Shown one piece after another: positions 39,089-50,165 of a stretch of 64,000 bases of DNA. Below the pieces are notes generated by a model. The model saw only the letters and a program-made list of their open reading frames with translations, searched no databases and had not been told where the DNA came from. The translations under genes and the position numbers were made by a program. Each line of letters starts with the position of its first letter. The stretch's first letter is position 1. Source of the DNA: Rebecca billardiae RCC1528 (Eukaryota > Haptophyta); assembly GCA_965240325.2 (NCBI GenBank), contig OZ251232.1, positions 1,116,001-1,180,000 of the forward strand. Direction: 5' to 3'.

Positions 39089-39866
39089 CAGGGGTCTCAA
39101 CAATTAAACGTCACATTCTGACTGAGCTGCACGCCACTGCTCACCCTGCCCCCCTGGGCTGACCCAGGCGGCCCCCACGGCCCGTGCACGACGGTTTCGA
39201 CCCAGCGCGTCAGCCCCAGCGCGCGTGGGCTGGAGTTGGGCACACCAGCAGGTCACACGGCTGCAGGCGTACAGCCTGTCGCAGCTGGCCAGATCCTGCC
39301 GCAGGCTTGTCGTCACTGGTCGCGGGCCGTGTGCCCACACAGGCCAGGCCTAAATTGTGCTTGGCAGTGGATCTGGTACCCCCTAGGGTGGGCTGCATGC
39401 CACCTGGGGGGGAGCTCATGGGATGCAGCTGCTGTGGCACAGTGCCCAATCCCGCACCCCCACCTGCGCAAGGACCTGTCGGGTCAGCTCCCCTGCACTG
39501 GGAGGCCAGCAGCAGCACCCGCTGACACACCCCGAGGGTGGCCAGCCACCCGACTTGAGGGGGCTGGAGTGGGGCTGGTGCAGCCAAGAGCTCTGCAGCC
39601 CAGCTGCTGGTGGCTGGCCTGCATGGATTTTCAAGCTGACCACCCACTGCTGCCTGCCGCACCCCTCGCTGCACCCACCTGGGCTGCTGCACATGCGCAC
39701 TCTGGATGGCACCACAGCCCAGCATGGAGAGCTGGCCAAGCAGCCACCCACTCGTCAGAATGGCCAGGGAGTGGGCTGTGCTAGACCACATCTAGCCAGG
39801 CAATCAAGTGCTCACATGCCTGTCCAGTGGCACAAACAGAGATACAGCTAATTGTTGAGACCCCTG
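39089..39866 (+). repeat. 778-bp unit 1 of composite element
   Basis: Bounded by CAGGGGTCTCAACAATT and its reverse complement. It appears identical to unit 2: translations in all compared frames on both strands are the same. Confidence 0.9.
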
Positions 39867-40016
39867 TGCGGGGTCGGATGCACTTGCACATCATCACCCA
39901 GGCTCAGCAGGAGCCCAACAATGGCTCTTATGAGCAAGAGCAGCTGCGCATGTCACGCCAGACCTGTGAAAGATGCCACTAGGGACCAGCCCAGCTCGAT
40001 CTGACCGGCAACCTCG

Positions 40017-40760
40017 CTGGTCTGGCACCGCTCATAGCGGCTGCACAGCCAGCTGTGGGCCACCCCACTGGCCACTGGCGCCCACTGGCCGCAGGGCAGA
40101 CGTAGCATCTGGGCTCGGGCTAGGTGATGAAACCGGGGCTGCCGTTCGGCCCAGGCGGCCCGTACGGGTCGCGTACGACACGCCAGGCCCGATCCTGCCC
40201 ATCATCTAGCTGGTCTGGCACCGCTCATAGCTGCTGCACAGCCAGCCGTGGGCCACCCCACTGGCTCCCACTGGCCGCAGGGCAGGCGTAGCATCTGGGC
40301 TCGGGCTAGGTGATGAAACCGGGGCTGCCGTTCGGCCCAGGCGGCCCGTACGGGTCGCGTACGACACGCCAGGCCCGATCCTGCCCATCATCTAGCTGGT
40401 TTGGCACCGCTCATAGCTGCTGCACAGCCAGCAGTGGGCCACCCGCACTGGCGCCCACTGGCCGCAGGGCAGACGTAGCATCTGGGCTCGGGCTAGGTGA
40501 TGAAACCGGGGCTGCCGTTCGGCCTGGGCGGCCCGTACCGGTCGCGTACGACACGCCAGGCCCGATCCTGCCCATCATCTAGCTGGTCTGGCACCGCTCA
40601 TAGCGCTGCACAGCCAGCCGTGGGCCACCCCACTGGCTCCCACTGGCCGCAGGGCAGACGTAGCACCTGGGCTCGGGCTAGGCGATGGAAGAGGGGCTGC
40701 CGTTCGGCCTGGGCGGCCCGCACGGGTCGCGTACGACACGCCAGGCCTGCTTCTTGTGCC
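40017..40760 (+). repeat. Tandem repeats of about 187 bp (four units)
   Basis: Units begin CTGGTCTGGCACCGCTCATAG at 40017, 40210, 40396 and 40583 (spacing 193, 186, 187). Each contains GATGAAACCGGGGCTGCCG and CGTACGACACGCCAGGCC with minor changes. They lie inside the composite element. Confidence 0.9.
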
Positions 40761-41593
40761 ACGCCCTGCATTGCAGGGCAGTGAAGCCGAACTTGGTGCC
40801 AACATCTTAGGGGTGGACACCTGCATCTGCATGAGGTAGGTGATGATGGCCTTGGCCCCTCATATGGGGTGTACTGGCCAGGGCCAGCTGGTGCTTGTGA
40901 GCACCGTCACGGGCTGACCAAGGTGCCTCCTCTTCTTGCCACCTGGCTTGGCCACCATCAGGCACGTAATGAGCGTGGGCTTCACCATCGCGCGAGTTGC
41001 GCCCGCCAGTGGCCGCCCACCGGCCACCTTTCGGGGTTGCATGGTAGCGGCCGGCCAAACTGTTTGCGTTTGCCCGCGAATCCGGCGGGCCCGCAAAACG
41101 CCTTTCCGAGTCGAGCGAACGCATCCGGCGCCCGGAAGCTGCTTCGGAAGGCCGACCCGACGCCTGTCGGAATCGAGACTTTGAGCTTGATTCGGGCGCG
41201 AGAGTCCAGCCGCCAGCAGCGAGCTGCCAAAGTCAGCCGCCGCATGGACCCCTGCGATGGCAGCCGCACTCGGGCGGCGTTGCCAGGCATGGCTGTACCA
41301 GCCCTGGCGGATGTTTCCGTGCTCAAATCAGCGCACTGCAGGGACTCATGGGCCCAACTTGGCATTGTACGACTGCCAGGCCCTGCCCCCTGCCTCCCCA
41401 GGGGCAGAATCACCCCTGCCGTAGCCCTCTCGCACCAACCGTGAGAGCAATCCTTGAACAAAACAAAGCAGTGTGCTGCAGAAGATCTAGGTCTTCTCGC
41501 ACGAAAGCAGGCTTGCATTCCGTCCTACCAACATGGTGGCGGATCACCCACAAAGCCATGGTGCCTATCCATGCCTGGCTTGTTCTACTGGCA

Positions 41594-42371
41594 CAGGGGT
41601 CTCAACAATTAAACGTCACATTCTGACTGAGCTGCACGCCACTGCTCACCCTGCCCCCCTGGGCTGACCCAGGCGGCCCCCACGGCCCGTGCACGACGGT
41701 TTCGACCCAGCGCGTCAGCCCCAGCGCGCGTGGGCTGGAGTTGGGCACACCAGCAGGTCACACGGCTGCAGGCGTACAGCCTGTCGCAGCTGGCCAGATC
41801 CTGCCGCAGGCTTGTCGTCACTGGTCGCGGGCCGTGTGCCCACACAGGCCAGGCCTAAATTGTGCTTGGCAGTGGATCTGGTACCCCCTAGGGTGGGCTG
41901 CATGCCACCTGGGGGGGAGCTCATGGGATGCAGCTGCTGTGGCACAGTGCCCAATCCCGCACCCCCACCTGCGCAAGGACCTGTCGGGTCAGCTCCCCTG
42001 CACTGGGAGGCCAGCAGCAGCACCCGCTGACACACCCCGAGGGTGGCCAGCCACCCGACTTGAGGGGGCTGGAGTGGGGCTGGTGCAGCCAAGAGCTCTG
42101 CAGCCCAGCTGCTGGTGGCTGGCCTGCATGGATTTTCAAGCTGACCACCCACTGCTGCCTGCCGCACCCCTCGCTGCACCCACCTGGGCTGCTGCACATG
42201 CGCACTCTGGATGGCACCACAGCCCAGCATGGAGAGCTGGCCAAGCAGCCACCCACTCGTCAGAATGGCCAGGGAGTGGGCTGTGCTAGACCACATCTAG
42301 CCAGGCAATCAAGTGCTCACATGCCTGTCCAGTGGCACAAACAGAGATACAGCTAATTGTTGAGACCCCTG
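41594..42371 (+). repeat. 778-bp unit 2 of composite element
   Basis: Direct repeat of unit 1, same length and apparently identical, with its own terminal inverted repeats. Its right end is the outer end of the composite element. Confidence 0.9.
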
Positions 42372-42900
42372 TAGAATGCGTCCGCGCCTTCCGTCCAGGT
42401 CAGACAGTGCGCCACCCGCAGCCCTGCCCCCCTACGGGAGCGGGGCCGGGATGGAGCACCGCCTCGGCCTGGGGCACGCGGCGGCGACGGCAGATGCCGC
42501 CGCGGCCGAGCGCCTTCCGGAGCACTTGGATGAGGGTGAGGTCGTAGTCGATGTCGCCGCCCGCCGACCTAGCGGCGAGCAGCTCCGGCAAGCGGCAGCC
42601 GCGGCTGTCGCCCCCGTGCGCCCGTGTGGGCGCCTGGATGAGGATGAGGTCGTAGTACGCGTCGCCGCGCGCCGGCCAAGCGGCGCGCAGCTGCAGAAGA
42701 GGGGCTCGGAGAGTGAGCGCGCCGCCTAGCGCGCTCTGGGCGATGAAGCAGATGAGGTGGTAGTCGATGTCGCAGCCCGGCCCGCCGGCGGGCTGCTGCA
42801 GATGCAGTGCTTGATGCTGGGGAACCTGGCCTCCGGGCGCGTCACACCCCGCACCCCCTGCCCCACCTAGGGTGGAGCGTGGGGCACGGAGGAGGCCAGC
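42372..42900 (+). repeat. Family Y right flank followed by imperfect tandem repeats
   Basis: 42372-42411 is the right part of repeat Y. Three degenerate repeats follow (about 42530, 42640 and 42745), each including GATGAGG-GAGGTCGTAGT-like sequence and encoding variants of DEVVVDVAARRPSGEQL. A 117-codon frame covers two of them, but the third is beyond a stop, so I read this as repeat DNA rather than a gene. Confidence 0.45.
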
Positions 42901-44084
42901 GCCAAGGGCCAGATGGGTGCAGCGGCGTCCACCTGCTGCATCGCCCCCCGAGGCGATGCAGCCGGCGGATATGAGCGGTTTGGCCCCCCTAACTAGTAGG
43001 GGAGATACACGATCTCCAAGGTGATCTCGCTATTTGCACCAGAATCGCACTCGGTCTAGATCACATTTTGGCAGTCTGAAATTGGCACGGGCGGATTCTA
43101 CACCCTGGAATTATAAGCCTAAACGAACTCAAACGGACTCAAACAGTTACAAACCGAGGAGATATTCCATATATATTTCGAGATTTCGGGAGATTGTGTC
43201 ACTCGGGAGTGTAACGGTCGGACGGAGCTCTGACCCCACTACCGGCCGCGGGGCCGGGGGCCGCGCGGCCCGGGCTGGCCGCGCACGTTTATTTACAGTC
43301 TCGGACCGGCGCCGTCTGGCGGACCGCTCTGCGCTCACGCCGCGATGACTCCCGTCCCCTGGCCCTACCGACGGGCGGCGCGCGACCGCTACGTGTCGTC
43401 CCGCGACGCCGAATGCGCCGTCATCAGACTAATAAGCGATATGGTTCAACGCTCGAAATACAATATACATCCGACCATCCGTGATATTCCTGATGCGCAC
43501 ACCGCGAGCCATCAATCATACTTTTTTTATAAAATAGCTACTACGACATTATCGGATATACCGAGTTATACGTGTGTGTGTGTGTGTGTGTGTAGTGTGT
43601 GTGTAGCGCAGGATGATCGACGCGAGATTCATCCTGACGTCATCGCATATCGATCAACACACCGCGGGTATTTTTCAATACCAGGGAGCCTTGATGTAGG
43701 GGGCTGGGACGGGTGGTGTACAGACTGATCACTGAGACGCCCGTGCGGCCGTGAGGGGCGCGGGTACTGGTAGGTCCGAGCGCGGTGGCAGCGGTGCCGT
43801 GACCACTGACTGAGTCACAGGTCTGGCCAGGCCTCAGGCCGCGCCGCACGATGACACCGGCTGGTCGTCACGCATGCGGGCCGACATCGTCAGTCTCCTC
43901 ATCAGATGCCCGGTTGCTAAGTTGGTCACTGTCACTGTCATTCAGACAGAGTAGTAGCCGCAGTCACGTGGGTTGATGATCAGAGGGCGGAATTCGTTTG
44001 CGTAGCACGGCCGCCGGGCCGCGGATCTTTTTCCTCGAGTTATTCATAGTTTTTGATTGCCCGATTGGACGAGACCTTGCGTCA
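42901..44084 (+). other. Intergenic DNA with (TG)n tract
   Basis: Contains a short (TG)n tract at 43571-43606 and no gene that I can support. Confidence 0.4.
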
Positions 44085-44251
44085 CTCGCCCCCAAAACAG
44101 CGGCATCCCCGGGCGCCTACTACCTCAGTGACCGTGTGATCAGCATCGGTTACGACGACTCCCTCACCGGTCACCCGCGGCCAACGCGCTCCGACATCCT
44201 CCATTAACTCCATTCAGTACTTCGACAGACGAATCAGGAGAGCTGCGCCCT

Positions 44252-45273
44252 CCCAGTCGTATCCCCAAACAAACCTTTTGCCTGGTTCTGAAACCTTTCC
44301 GGACCGCCAAACCGGCCGCACGATGGCGGATTCGGCATGGCGGTCCGGAAAGGCTCCAGAACCATGGCAAAAGGTTTGCCAAATCCAAACACGCCGCCTG
44401 GGGAGAGCGACGCCCTGGGGGTCAAGCCTACACGGAAAATCGAGAACACACGAGATGCCCATGTACTTGAGGTGACGTTGAGCGCCCGGTGTGCGAGCTC
44501 ACTGCTGCCGCGGGGCCGCCAGCCGACGCGCACGGTGCACCGGGTCGTGACCGAGTGATGAACAGGTCAAGGTGTAGCTTGAGAGGTGCAGTTTCAGACG
44601 CGTCGTGATCCACTCACGGTGGGCATCACGTCGGACCGTTGGCCGCCTGCGGCACCGGGACGCGGACGCAGGGGCGAAGGCCGTGGCGTGCGGAGCGGAG
44701 CACGTTGGCGAGCGCCGAGCGACACCGAACTTCAACTTTTACCGCGACGCGAGTCGGCCTTGTTGTGGCCACGCAGCTCGCACGGACAAACATAACTACA
44801 AGATTCGGGCGGGCGAAGCTACCCTCCAACCAATCAGAAAGCACATTCGACTGCAAGATTCGGGCGGGCGAAGCTACCCTCCAACCAATCAGAAAGCACA
44901 TTCGGTAGTCTGAACTGCAGGGAATTCTAGCCTAAATCGCGGCGCGATTCGTCGTCGCCGAAACACATGGCTGACCATTTGAGCGCACGAATGTTTCAGC
45001 GTACGAAGATACCTTGCAGTACGCTGAGATACCCCCGCGCCGTTCTAGATTCCCGAGGTTGTGGGAGATGCCTACTCACTATTCTAAGCCGTCTCATGTT
45101 TGATGCGATTGTATGCGGGAGAACGCGGGGTCGGCCGTGAAACTTTCAAAAACCAAGCACGGCAAGCGGGTACGGTGTGCGCCTCCGGACCTCAAGGGTG
45201 GGCTCGGGCGCTTTCAGCGCCCGAGCCTTTCCGCGTCCGAAACATTTAAGGATCCGAATTCAACGTCACACAA
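44252..45273. mobile_element. About 1-kb insertion within repeat X
   Basis: It separates two parts of family X that adjoin at 49740-49790. It contains a long inverted repeat (44270-44308 pairing with about 44338-44378, AAACCTTTTGCC ... GGTTCTG ... CTTTCCGGACCGCC), a 55-bp tandem duplication (about 44801-44910, AGATTCGGGCGGGCGAAGC) and a perfect 12-bp hairpin (45201-45227). No protein domain or clear terminal repeat is visible. Confidence 0.5.
45201..45227. repeat. Perfect 12-bp stem hairpin
   Basis: GGCTCGGGCGCT and AGCGCCCGAGCC are separated by TTC. In a eukaryotic context it is not evidence of a terminator; it lies inside the 1-kb insertion. Confidence 0.8.
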
Positions 45274-45484
45274 CGTGCCTGTGTCTTTAAATCATAGAAT
45301 TGGTACTGCCAAATGATCGGGGCCGGGGTATCCGGCCAGCCTTCGGTGCGCATCCGGACACCAGCACTCGCCGGGGTGGGGACGACGCGGGGTCCAAAGC
45401 GTTGCGGCGCGGCAAAGGGCGGGTTCACAAGCCAGAGGGCACCGTGCCCGCAAGGCAGATTAGCACCGCTGCTTTGCCTCCGCG

Positions 45485-46651
45485 ATGGGAACGTGCCTGC
45501 TGGCGCTGCTGCTCCTCTGGTCTGCGCACGGGCTAGCCACTCCAAGAGAAGGGCTGCCGGCAATTCCGCTGGCCAAGATGACGGTCGACAGTATCGCGGG
45601 CCCGGCGGGCGTGGTGCCAAGCCAGTGCGCGCCCGGTGGCGTGTGGACAAAGGCAGGTGTGCAACGGGAGCTCGAGCGCGCGCTCGCGCTGATCGCATCC
45701 GCGCCTATCGAGCGCGAGCCGTTCGAGCACTTCAGCGTGCACGGGCTGTTCTCGGAGTGCTTTTATGCCGACCTGGTCCGCGAGGTGCCACCGAAGAGCC
45801 AGTTCACCGAGGCCTACTACCCCGGCACGCAGTCAAGGGTAGGCTGCTACCTGCTGCCGACCGAGCTGGGCAAGGCCCCTCCCATTGCGTCCGCGAGCCC
45901 AATCATTGTGCCACACCATTGCTGCATCCCGAAAAGCGGCCACTCGATGAAGAGCGAGTACTGCCTCCAGCATACGTGCCGCTCGCAAACGCTGCAGCTG
46001 CACACCAACAGGTCACGCGCCGGCTGGATGATCCCGCTGCCAGCGCTCGTTGCGCGGGCTCGGTCGATGCCGCTCTGGGCGCAGCTCTTCCGGCTGGTGC
46101 ACTCTGCTAATTTCACGCGCCTGCTCGTCGACAAGTTCATGCTGCCCGACGGTGGTGGCGTGCCTTGGTGGAAGCGAGAGCACCTGCTGAAGACTGGCGG
46201 CCTGCGCTCGCTCAAGAACTCAGCCGCTCTGCGCATCGAGCCAGAGTACTACCACCTCGCGCCGCACGTAGACAAGTGGGAGAAGATCGTCACGTGGCAG
46301 TTCTTCCATCCGCCCACAGACGCACTTGCCACCCGGCGCGCGGGCACGTTCTTCTACCGCCCGCTGCCAGAGCTGGCCAACAAGTTCGTGGTAGACGACC
46401 AGGCAAACCCATTGTGGCTCAACTACAGCTACTTCGAGGCCGTCAAGGAGCTCAGAGTGATGCGCAACACCTTCTTCGCGTTCGCACCGAACAGTCGGTC
46501 GTGGCATGGCGCATCGATCGATGGCGCTCAGCTGCGTGGAGCGCCTCCTGACTCGCGTCGCACGTTCCTGGGCTTTGTGACCCGGCAAGAGGACGGCTTC
46601 CGGCACTTCACGGAGAAAGACTGGAGCCAGGAAGAAGCCTTTTATGTCTGA
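45485..46651 (+). CDS. Secreted 2-oxoglutarate/Fe(II)-dependent oxygenase-like protein
   Basis: Intronless 388-aa frame starting with a clear signal peptide (MGTCLLALLLLWSAHGLATP). FEHFSVHGLFSECFYADLVREVP (about 79) resembles the opening of prolyl-hydroxylase-type folds. RIEPEYYHLAPHVDKWEKIVTW (about 250) contains the H-x-D iron motif, and NTFFAFAPNSRSWHGAS (about 336) supplies the distal His, with an Arg about 22 residues later (SRRTFLGFV) as candidate 2-oxoglutarate ligand. Six cysteines cluster at 119-165, with CC next to IPKSGHS, fitting an extracellular or ER protein. Likely action is hydroxylation of a secreted protein or glycan-linked residue. The H-x-D...H...R spacing supports the fold; the substrate is unknown. 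Confidence 0.7.
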   Translation: MGTCLLALLLLWSAHGLATPREGLPAIPLAKMTVDSIAGPAGVVPSQCAPGGVWTKAGVQRELERALALIASAPIEREPFEHFSVHGLFSECFYADLVREVPPKSQFTEAYYPGTQSRVGCYLLPTELGKAPPIASASPIIVPHHCCIPKSGHSMKSEYCLQHTCRSQTLQLHTNRSRAGWMIPLPALVARARSMPLWAQLFRLVHSANFTRLLVDKFMLPDGGGVPWWKREHLLKTGGLRSLKNSAALRIEPEYYHLAPHVDKWEKIVTWQFFHPPTDALATRRAGTFFYRPLPELANKFVVDDQANPLWLNYSYFEAVKELRVMRNTFFAFAPNSRSWHGASIDGAQLRGAPPDSRRTFLGFVTRQEDGFRHFTEKDWSQEEAFYV

Positions 46652-47465
46652 CGCCCATCATCCAGTGTGATGGCTGGGCCTGACAGCGGGTTGCTGCCAG
46701 CCGTGTCACTGGCAGCAGTCTGGCAGTCACGCAGGACTGGCCGCATTGTCCGTGGCGGCTCTGGCGCGAGTGTCGCTGGATGCTCGCGCCACGGCTGGAG
46801 CGCCAGCAGAAGCCGATGATGCGGCCCGGCCCGCGCCCGGCAATATATCTTGCCTTTGGCCGGAACATTGCGTTAATCTGAGGCCCTTTCTCTCGAACGC
46901 CAGGCAATCCTGAAACCAAAACTGTCTTAACTGAAACCAAGAAGTGGGTTTCGGCTTGTATCTCCACATATTAACGACGTGGTATGCAACGTATCTCCAC
47001 ATATTAACGACGTGGTATGCAACGGGCAGGCGTCAGAGTCAGCAAGCTGTAGCAGCAGATCGAGCAGCAGAGACAAACACCAGGATCAGCGCTCCTCGCC
47101 GTCGTCCCCCCCCCTCATAGTATAGGGGGATATGTGCCGAAACGGAGATTTTCTGCGCCGGAAAACGAACTACGAAGGGAAAAACGAGCCGGGCTTGGGA
47201 CCAGGGCTCCAGTTTTCGCTTATTCGTTTCCCGAATCCAAAAAATCTCCTGCCCAAGATCGACCGTTCGACCTGCCACCTCGCCGCCCGCGGTGCCGGGG
47301 CGCTCTCGCCGTGCGCTCCGGCGGTTGTCGGGTCGGACTGCGGTGGCGGCGCGGGGCTCGAGCCGTTGCAGAGTCGCTTTGCACTCCTCTCTGTGTTGCT
47401 CGCCTTCCTCCTCCTCGCCTTCTCTGCGCCTTGACGCAGCGCGCGCGCACGCGCCGCCGTGCACG
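46652..47465 (+). other. Intergenic DNA with repeat fragments
   Basis: Includes a fragment of repeat Z (about 46812-46865) and a 33-bp tandem duplication (46959-47024) of TATCTCCACATATTAACGAC that shares ACGACGTGG with family Y. No gene supported. Confidence 0.5.
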
Positions 47466-48025
47466 CACGGCAGCGCAAGGGATTGCGCGCCGCGCGTGGC
47501 ACGCGACGGGTCCGACTCGGGGCTGGAGCCACAGCGGGGCACGCAAACGCACGCTACGTCGTCTCGAGCCTGTGGGCCTGAACATCAGCGCGCGCTATGC
47601 TGATGCACATTCCAAACTGTTCCGTGATCTGGCAGCATCACTCACCGCGGTGTGGCGTGCGCGAGAAGCTTGAACAACGAAACTTGAGTGCGCAGACGCG
47701 ATCGATGCGGAGGCTGTCATGTTTGTGAGGGCGTCTCTAGTGGTGCCCATAGAGTAGTTGCTGGGCAGCGCCGTGTACGTGGCTGGCATCGTGTCTTGCC
47801 CACATAATCATCCCGACGCATGGCGGGGTCTGGACTCTGGTCAGGCCGCGCCTGCGGTGACAAAAAGACCTGTGAGCCTTTAGCGCATGGCAAGCAGACC
47901 GACACGCACGCTCGAGGCGGCGTAGCGTGCGTTTGCGATGGCTTTGCGTGCCCCCGCAGTGGCTCCAGCCCCGAGTCGGACCCGTCGCGCGCCACGCGCG
48001 CGGCGCGCAATCCCTTGCGGTGCCA
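47466..48025. repeat. Inverted repeat, arms about 100 bp, spacer about 340 bp
   Basis: The left arm (47466-47568: AGGGATTGCGCGCCGCGCGT, TCCGACTCGGGGCTGGAGCC, CGCAAACGCACGCTACGTCG) is the reverse complement of the right arm (about 47910-48025) with small indels. This suggests a foldback element or an inverted duplication. Confidence 0.75.
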
Positions 48026-48089
48026 CGCCGCCGCGGGCGGGCCCATCACACTTCGCAGCCGCCGGCGCGGCGCCGATTGTGTACAGGCG

Positions 48090-48820
48090 GATGCGACGAG
48101 GCGTGATCGACGCATGAGCGCGACTCCACGTGCACGCCAGGCCACGCGAAGCTGACAGCCAGGGAGCACGGTGCGGGGCCGCGGATTCGTTCGGGCCGCT
48201 GCTGCTGACTGACCGCTGTCCCGGGTCACCGCGCACCGGCAGCGCCAGGATAGTTAGATGATTTGCACTGGTCCGAGTAGGGTTCGACCAGCGCCTGCGC
48301 GACGGCCGACAGGCGGGCGCGAGGCGTGATCGACGCATGAGCGCAACTCTGTCGGGATATCCGGACTCGCCGGATACCCGTGTGGCACCGAGCGCGAGTA
48401 GCTGCTCGACCGCTGCTTAAGCGCGAGGTGAGTAATCACTACAAGCTGGTGATTACACCTTTCGTCAAGGATACGTTCATTCTTTCCACTCCAATAGTCG
48501 CTCATTGACTACTCCCGTATGCGATGCTCTACCCGCTTACCGGGGCGACGCAGATACATACGGAGATCGTGGCTTCCACACGCCACGTTGCCGGTGTAAA
48601 ACCGTTTTGGAGGCTGCCTCGGCGTTTAGCCGAGCCAGCCAGCCAGGCAGAGGCTCGGGGCTATCCATCCTCTGGTTGCCCCCCCAGTCAGGCCAGGGCC
48701 CATTGCCGTAGGCCGAAGCCACACGCCTTCGTTTCGAGAGCCCTAATGTCTCAGAAACTCTACGTGCACGCCAGGCCACGCGGAGCTGACAGCCAGAGGG
48801 AGCACGCAGTGCCGAGGTTC
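48090..48820 (+). repeat. Short direct repeats
   Basis: TACGTGCACGCCAGGCCACG and AGCTGACAGCCAG occur near 48127-48165 (first base variant) and 48757-48800. GGCGTGATCGACGCATGAGCG occurs near 48098 and 48322. The blocks are non-coding and probably come from one dispersed repeat. Confidence 0.55.
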
Positions 48821-49732
48821 GAGGGCACCGCAGTCACGGATCGTTCGCGCACGCCGCGCGTGCACGGGCTGACACACCTCGATCAGGCTCGGCACGCGTT
48901 GCAGAGGCACAGCCAGCTCTGGGGACGGCACGCACCACAGTCGCCCGCGCAGCTCGTCCTCCTCGTAGAGTACCGTTCAGTTCCGAGGCGTAGCCCTCGC
49001 TCAGAGTCGACCGTCGACGATGGACTCGGATCGTCGGCGCTCCCCGGAAAGGCATGGCAAGGGCGGCGCGTGGTGAAGTCGAAGACTCAGAGATCGATCA
49101 GTCCGGCATCAGGCGCCGCTGCCCCCGAGCTTGCGAGAGCCCGAATACAGGGCGGCTGCCGCGGCGCGGCCGGGGCGCCCCGGGCGACGCGCGCGGCCGC
49201 GCGCAGGCATCGACACGGGGCGGCGGGTGCGCGCGGAGTGAGCGGGGGCACGAACGCGATGTCGACGGCAGTCGGGACCCGCCACAGCCGCGCGCTCCAG
49301 GCGCAACTCGCCGCGCGCACCTGCCCATCGCCGTCCTCACCCGTCTGTCGCTCGTGCGGCTCGCCCCGGCGGCTCTCGCGGAGAGTGCGCAGCAACCAAG
49401 GTTTGGCTTTGCTGGGCCAGCCGTCCGGCTCCAGACTCGTGTCAGATAGTATTGAGATACGCCGAAGTTGGCGCATCGGCTACTGACCCTTGCCCTGTTG
49501 GCCCCTGATTACAGACACGGCGCGATTGAATAGTAGTTGATTCAACTGATTCAAGGGACGTACAACATGGTATTGGTCACATCGCGGTTCGCGGCAATCT
49601 CTATCTAGATACGTCATCGCTCCTTGGACCTTGCTGCAATCTCATTGGCCGGAAAAAATCGCTTGTAACGGTTCGTTACGTTAGGGATCCTAAAGGGCGT
49701 GAAGTTTTTTGGACGGGCGTCACTCCACGCTT
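48821..49732 (+). other. Intergenic DNA, no supported gene
   Basis: GC-rich overlapping open frames on both strands (up to 320 codons from 48524) without domains or leader peptides. Treated as non-coding. Confidence 0.35.
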
Positions 49733-49960
49733 TACTAATTCTATGATTTTAAAAAGACACAGGCACGAGGGCGCAGCTCTCCTGATTCGTCTGTCGAAGT
49801 ACTGAATGGAGTTCAATGGAGGATGTCGGAGCGCGTTGGCCGCGGGTGAGGGAGTCGTCGTATCCGATGCTGAGCACACGGTCACTGAGGTAGTAGGCGC
49901 CCGGGGATGCCGCTGTTTTTGCAGTCGTCGTCGGCCTTGGTCATCATGTAGTTGCCCGCG
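49733..49960 (+). repeat. Repeat family X copy
   Basis: Starts TTTACTAATTCTATGATTTT, then GACACAGGCACGAGGGCGCAG and CTGATTCGTCTGTCG, followed by the block shared with 44085-44230. It is the best uninterrupted copy of this variant. Confidence 0.75.
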
Positions 49961-50165
49961 TCGTCGTCCGAGGCTAGTTCAAGTTTAATGCCGTAGTGCA
50001 GGTAGTGGATGTGGTCGCCCGGGCCGGTGTGCGCGGCCTAGTGGCCTTGCCGAGTTGAGGGAGTAGTCGCCCTTGCCGTTGAGGAAGTCGTCGTCCTTGC
50101 CGTTGAGGCCAGTCGTCACTATGAACTTGTAGTCGTGGGCGCGTCCATTTCTCGGTGGCTCCAGC

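Larger units (their letters stand above)
39089..42371. mobile_element. Composite TIR element with identical 778-bp direct terminal repeats
   Basis: Starts CAGGGGTCTCAACAATT and ends with its inverse, AATTGTTGAGACCCCTG, flanked by TA on both sides (39087-39088 and 42372-42373). The uninterrupted target with one TA is at 4101-4140. Two 778-bp units in the same orientation form the ends, and a 1727-bp middle carries four tandem repeats of about 187 bp. Each unit has the same inverted repeats at both of its own ends, but the inner junctions are CCCCTG-TG and CA-CAGGGG rather than TA. No transposase is recognisable, so it would be non-autonomous. Confidence 0.85.
44085..45302 (-). repeat. Repeat family X copy split by an insertion
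   Basis: 44085-44251 is the reverse complement of about 49780-49920 (GCGGCATCCCCGGGCGCCTAC, CGCGCTCCGACATCC, GACGAATCAGGAGAGC). The missing outer end (CGTGCCTGTGTCTTTAAATC, then ATAGAATT) appears only at 45274-45302. Confidence 0.65.

Noticed and set aside
45201-45227. Perfect hairpin resembling a bacterial terminator
   Set aside because: The context is eukaryotic and intergenic, there is no T-run directly after the stem, and it lies inside an insertion.
48524-49486. 320-codon plus-strand frame
   Set aside because: Crosses repeat blocks and has no recognisable motif; open frames exist on both strands.
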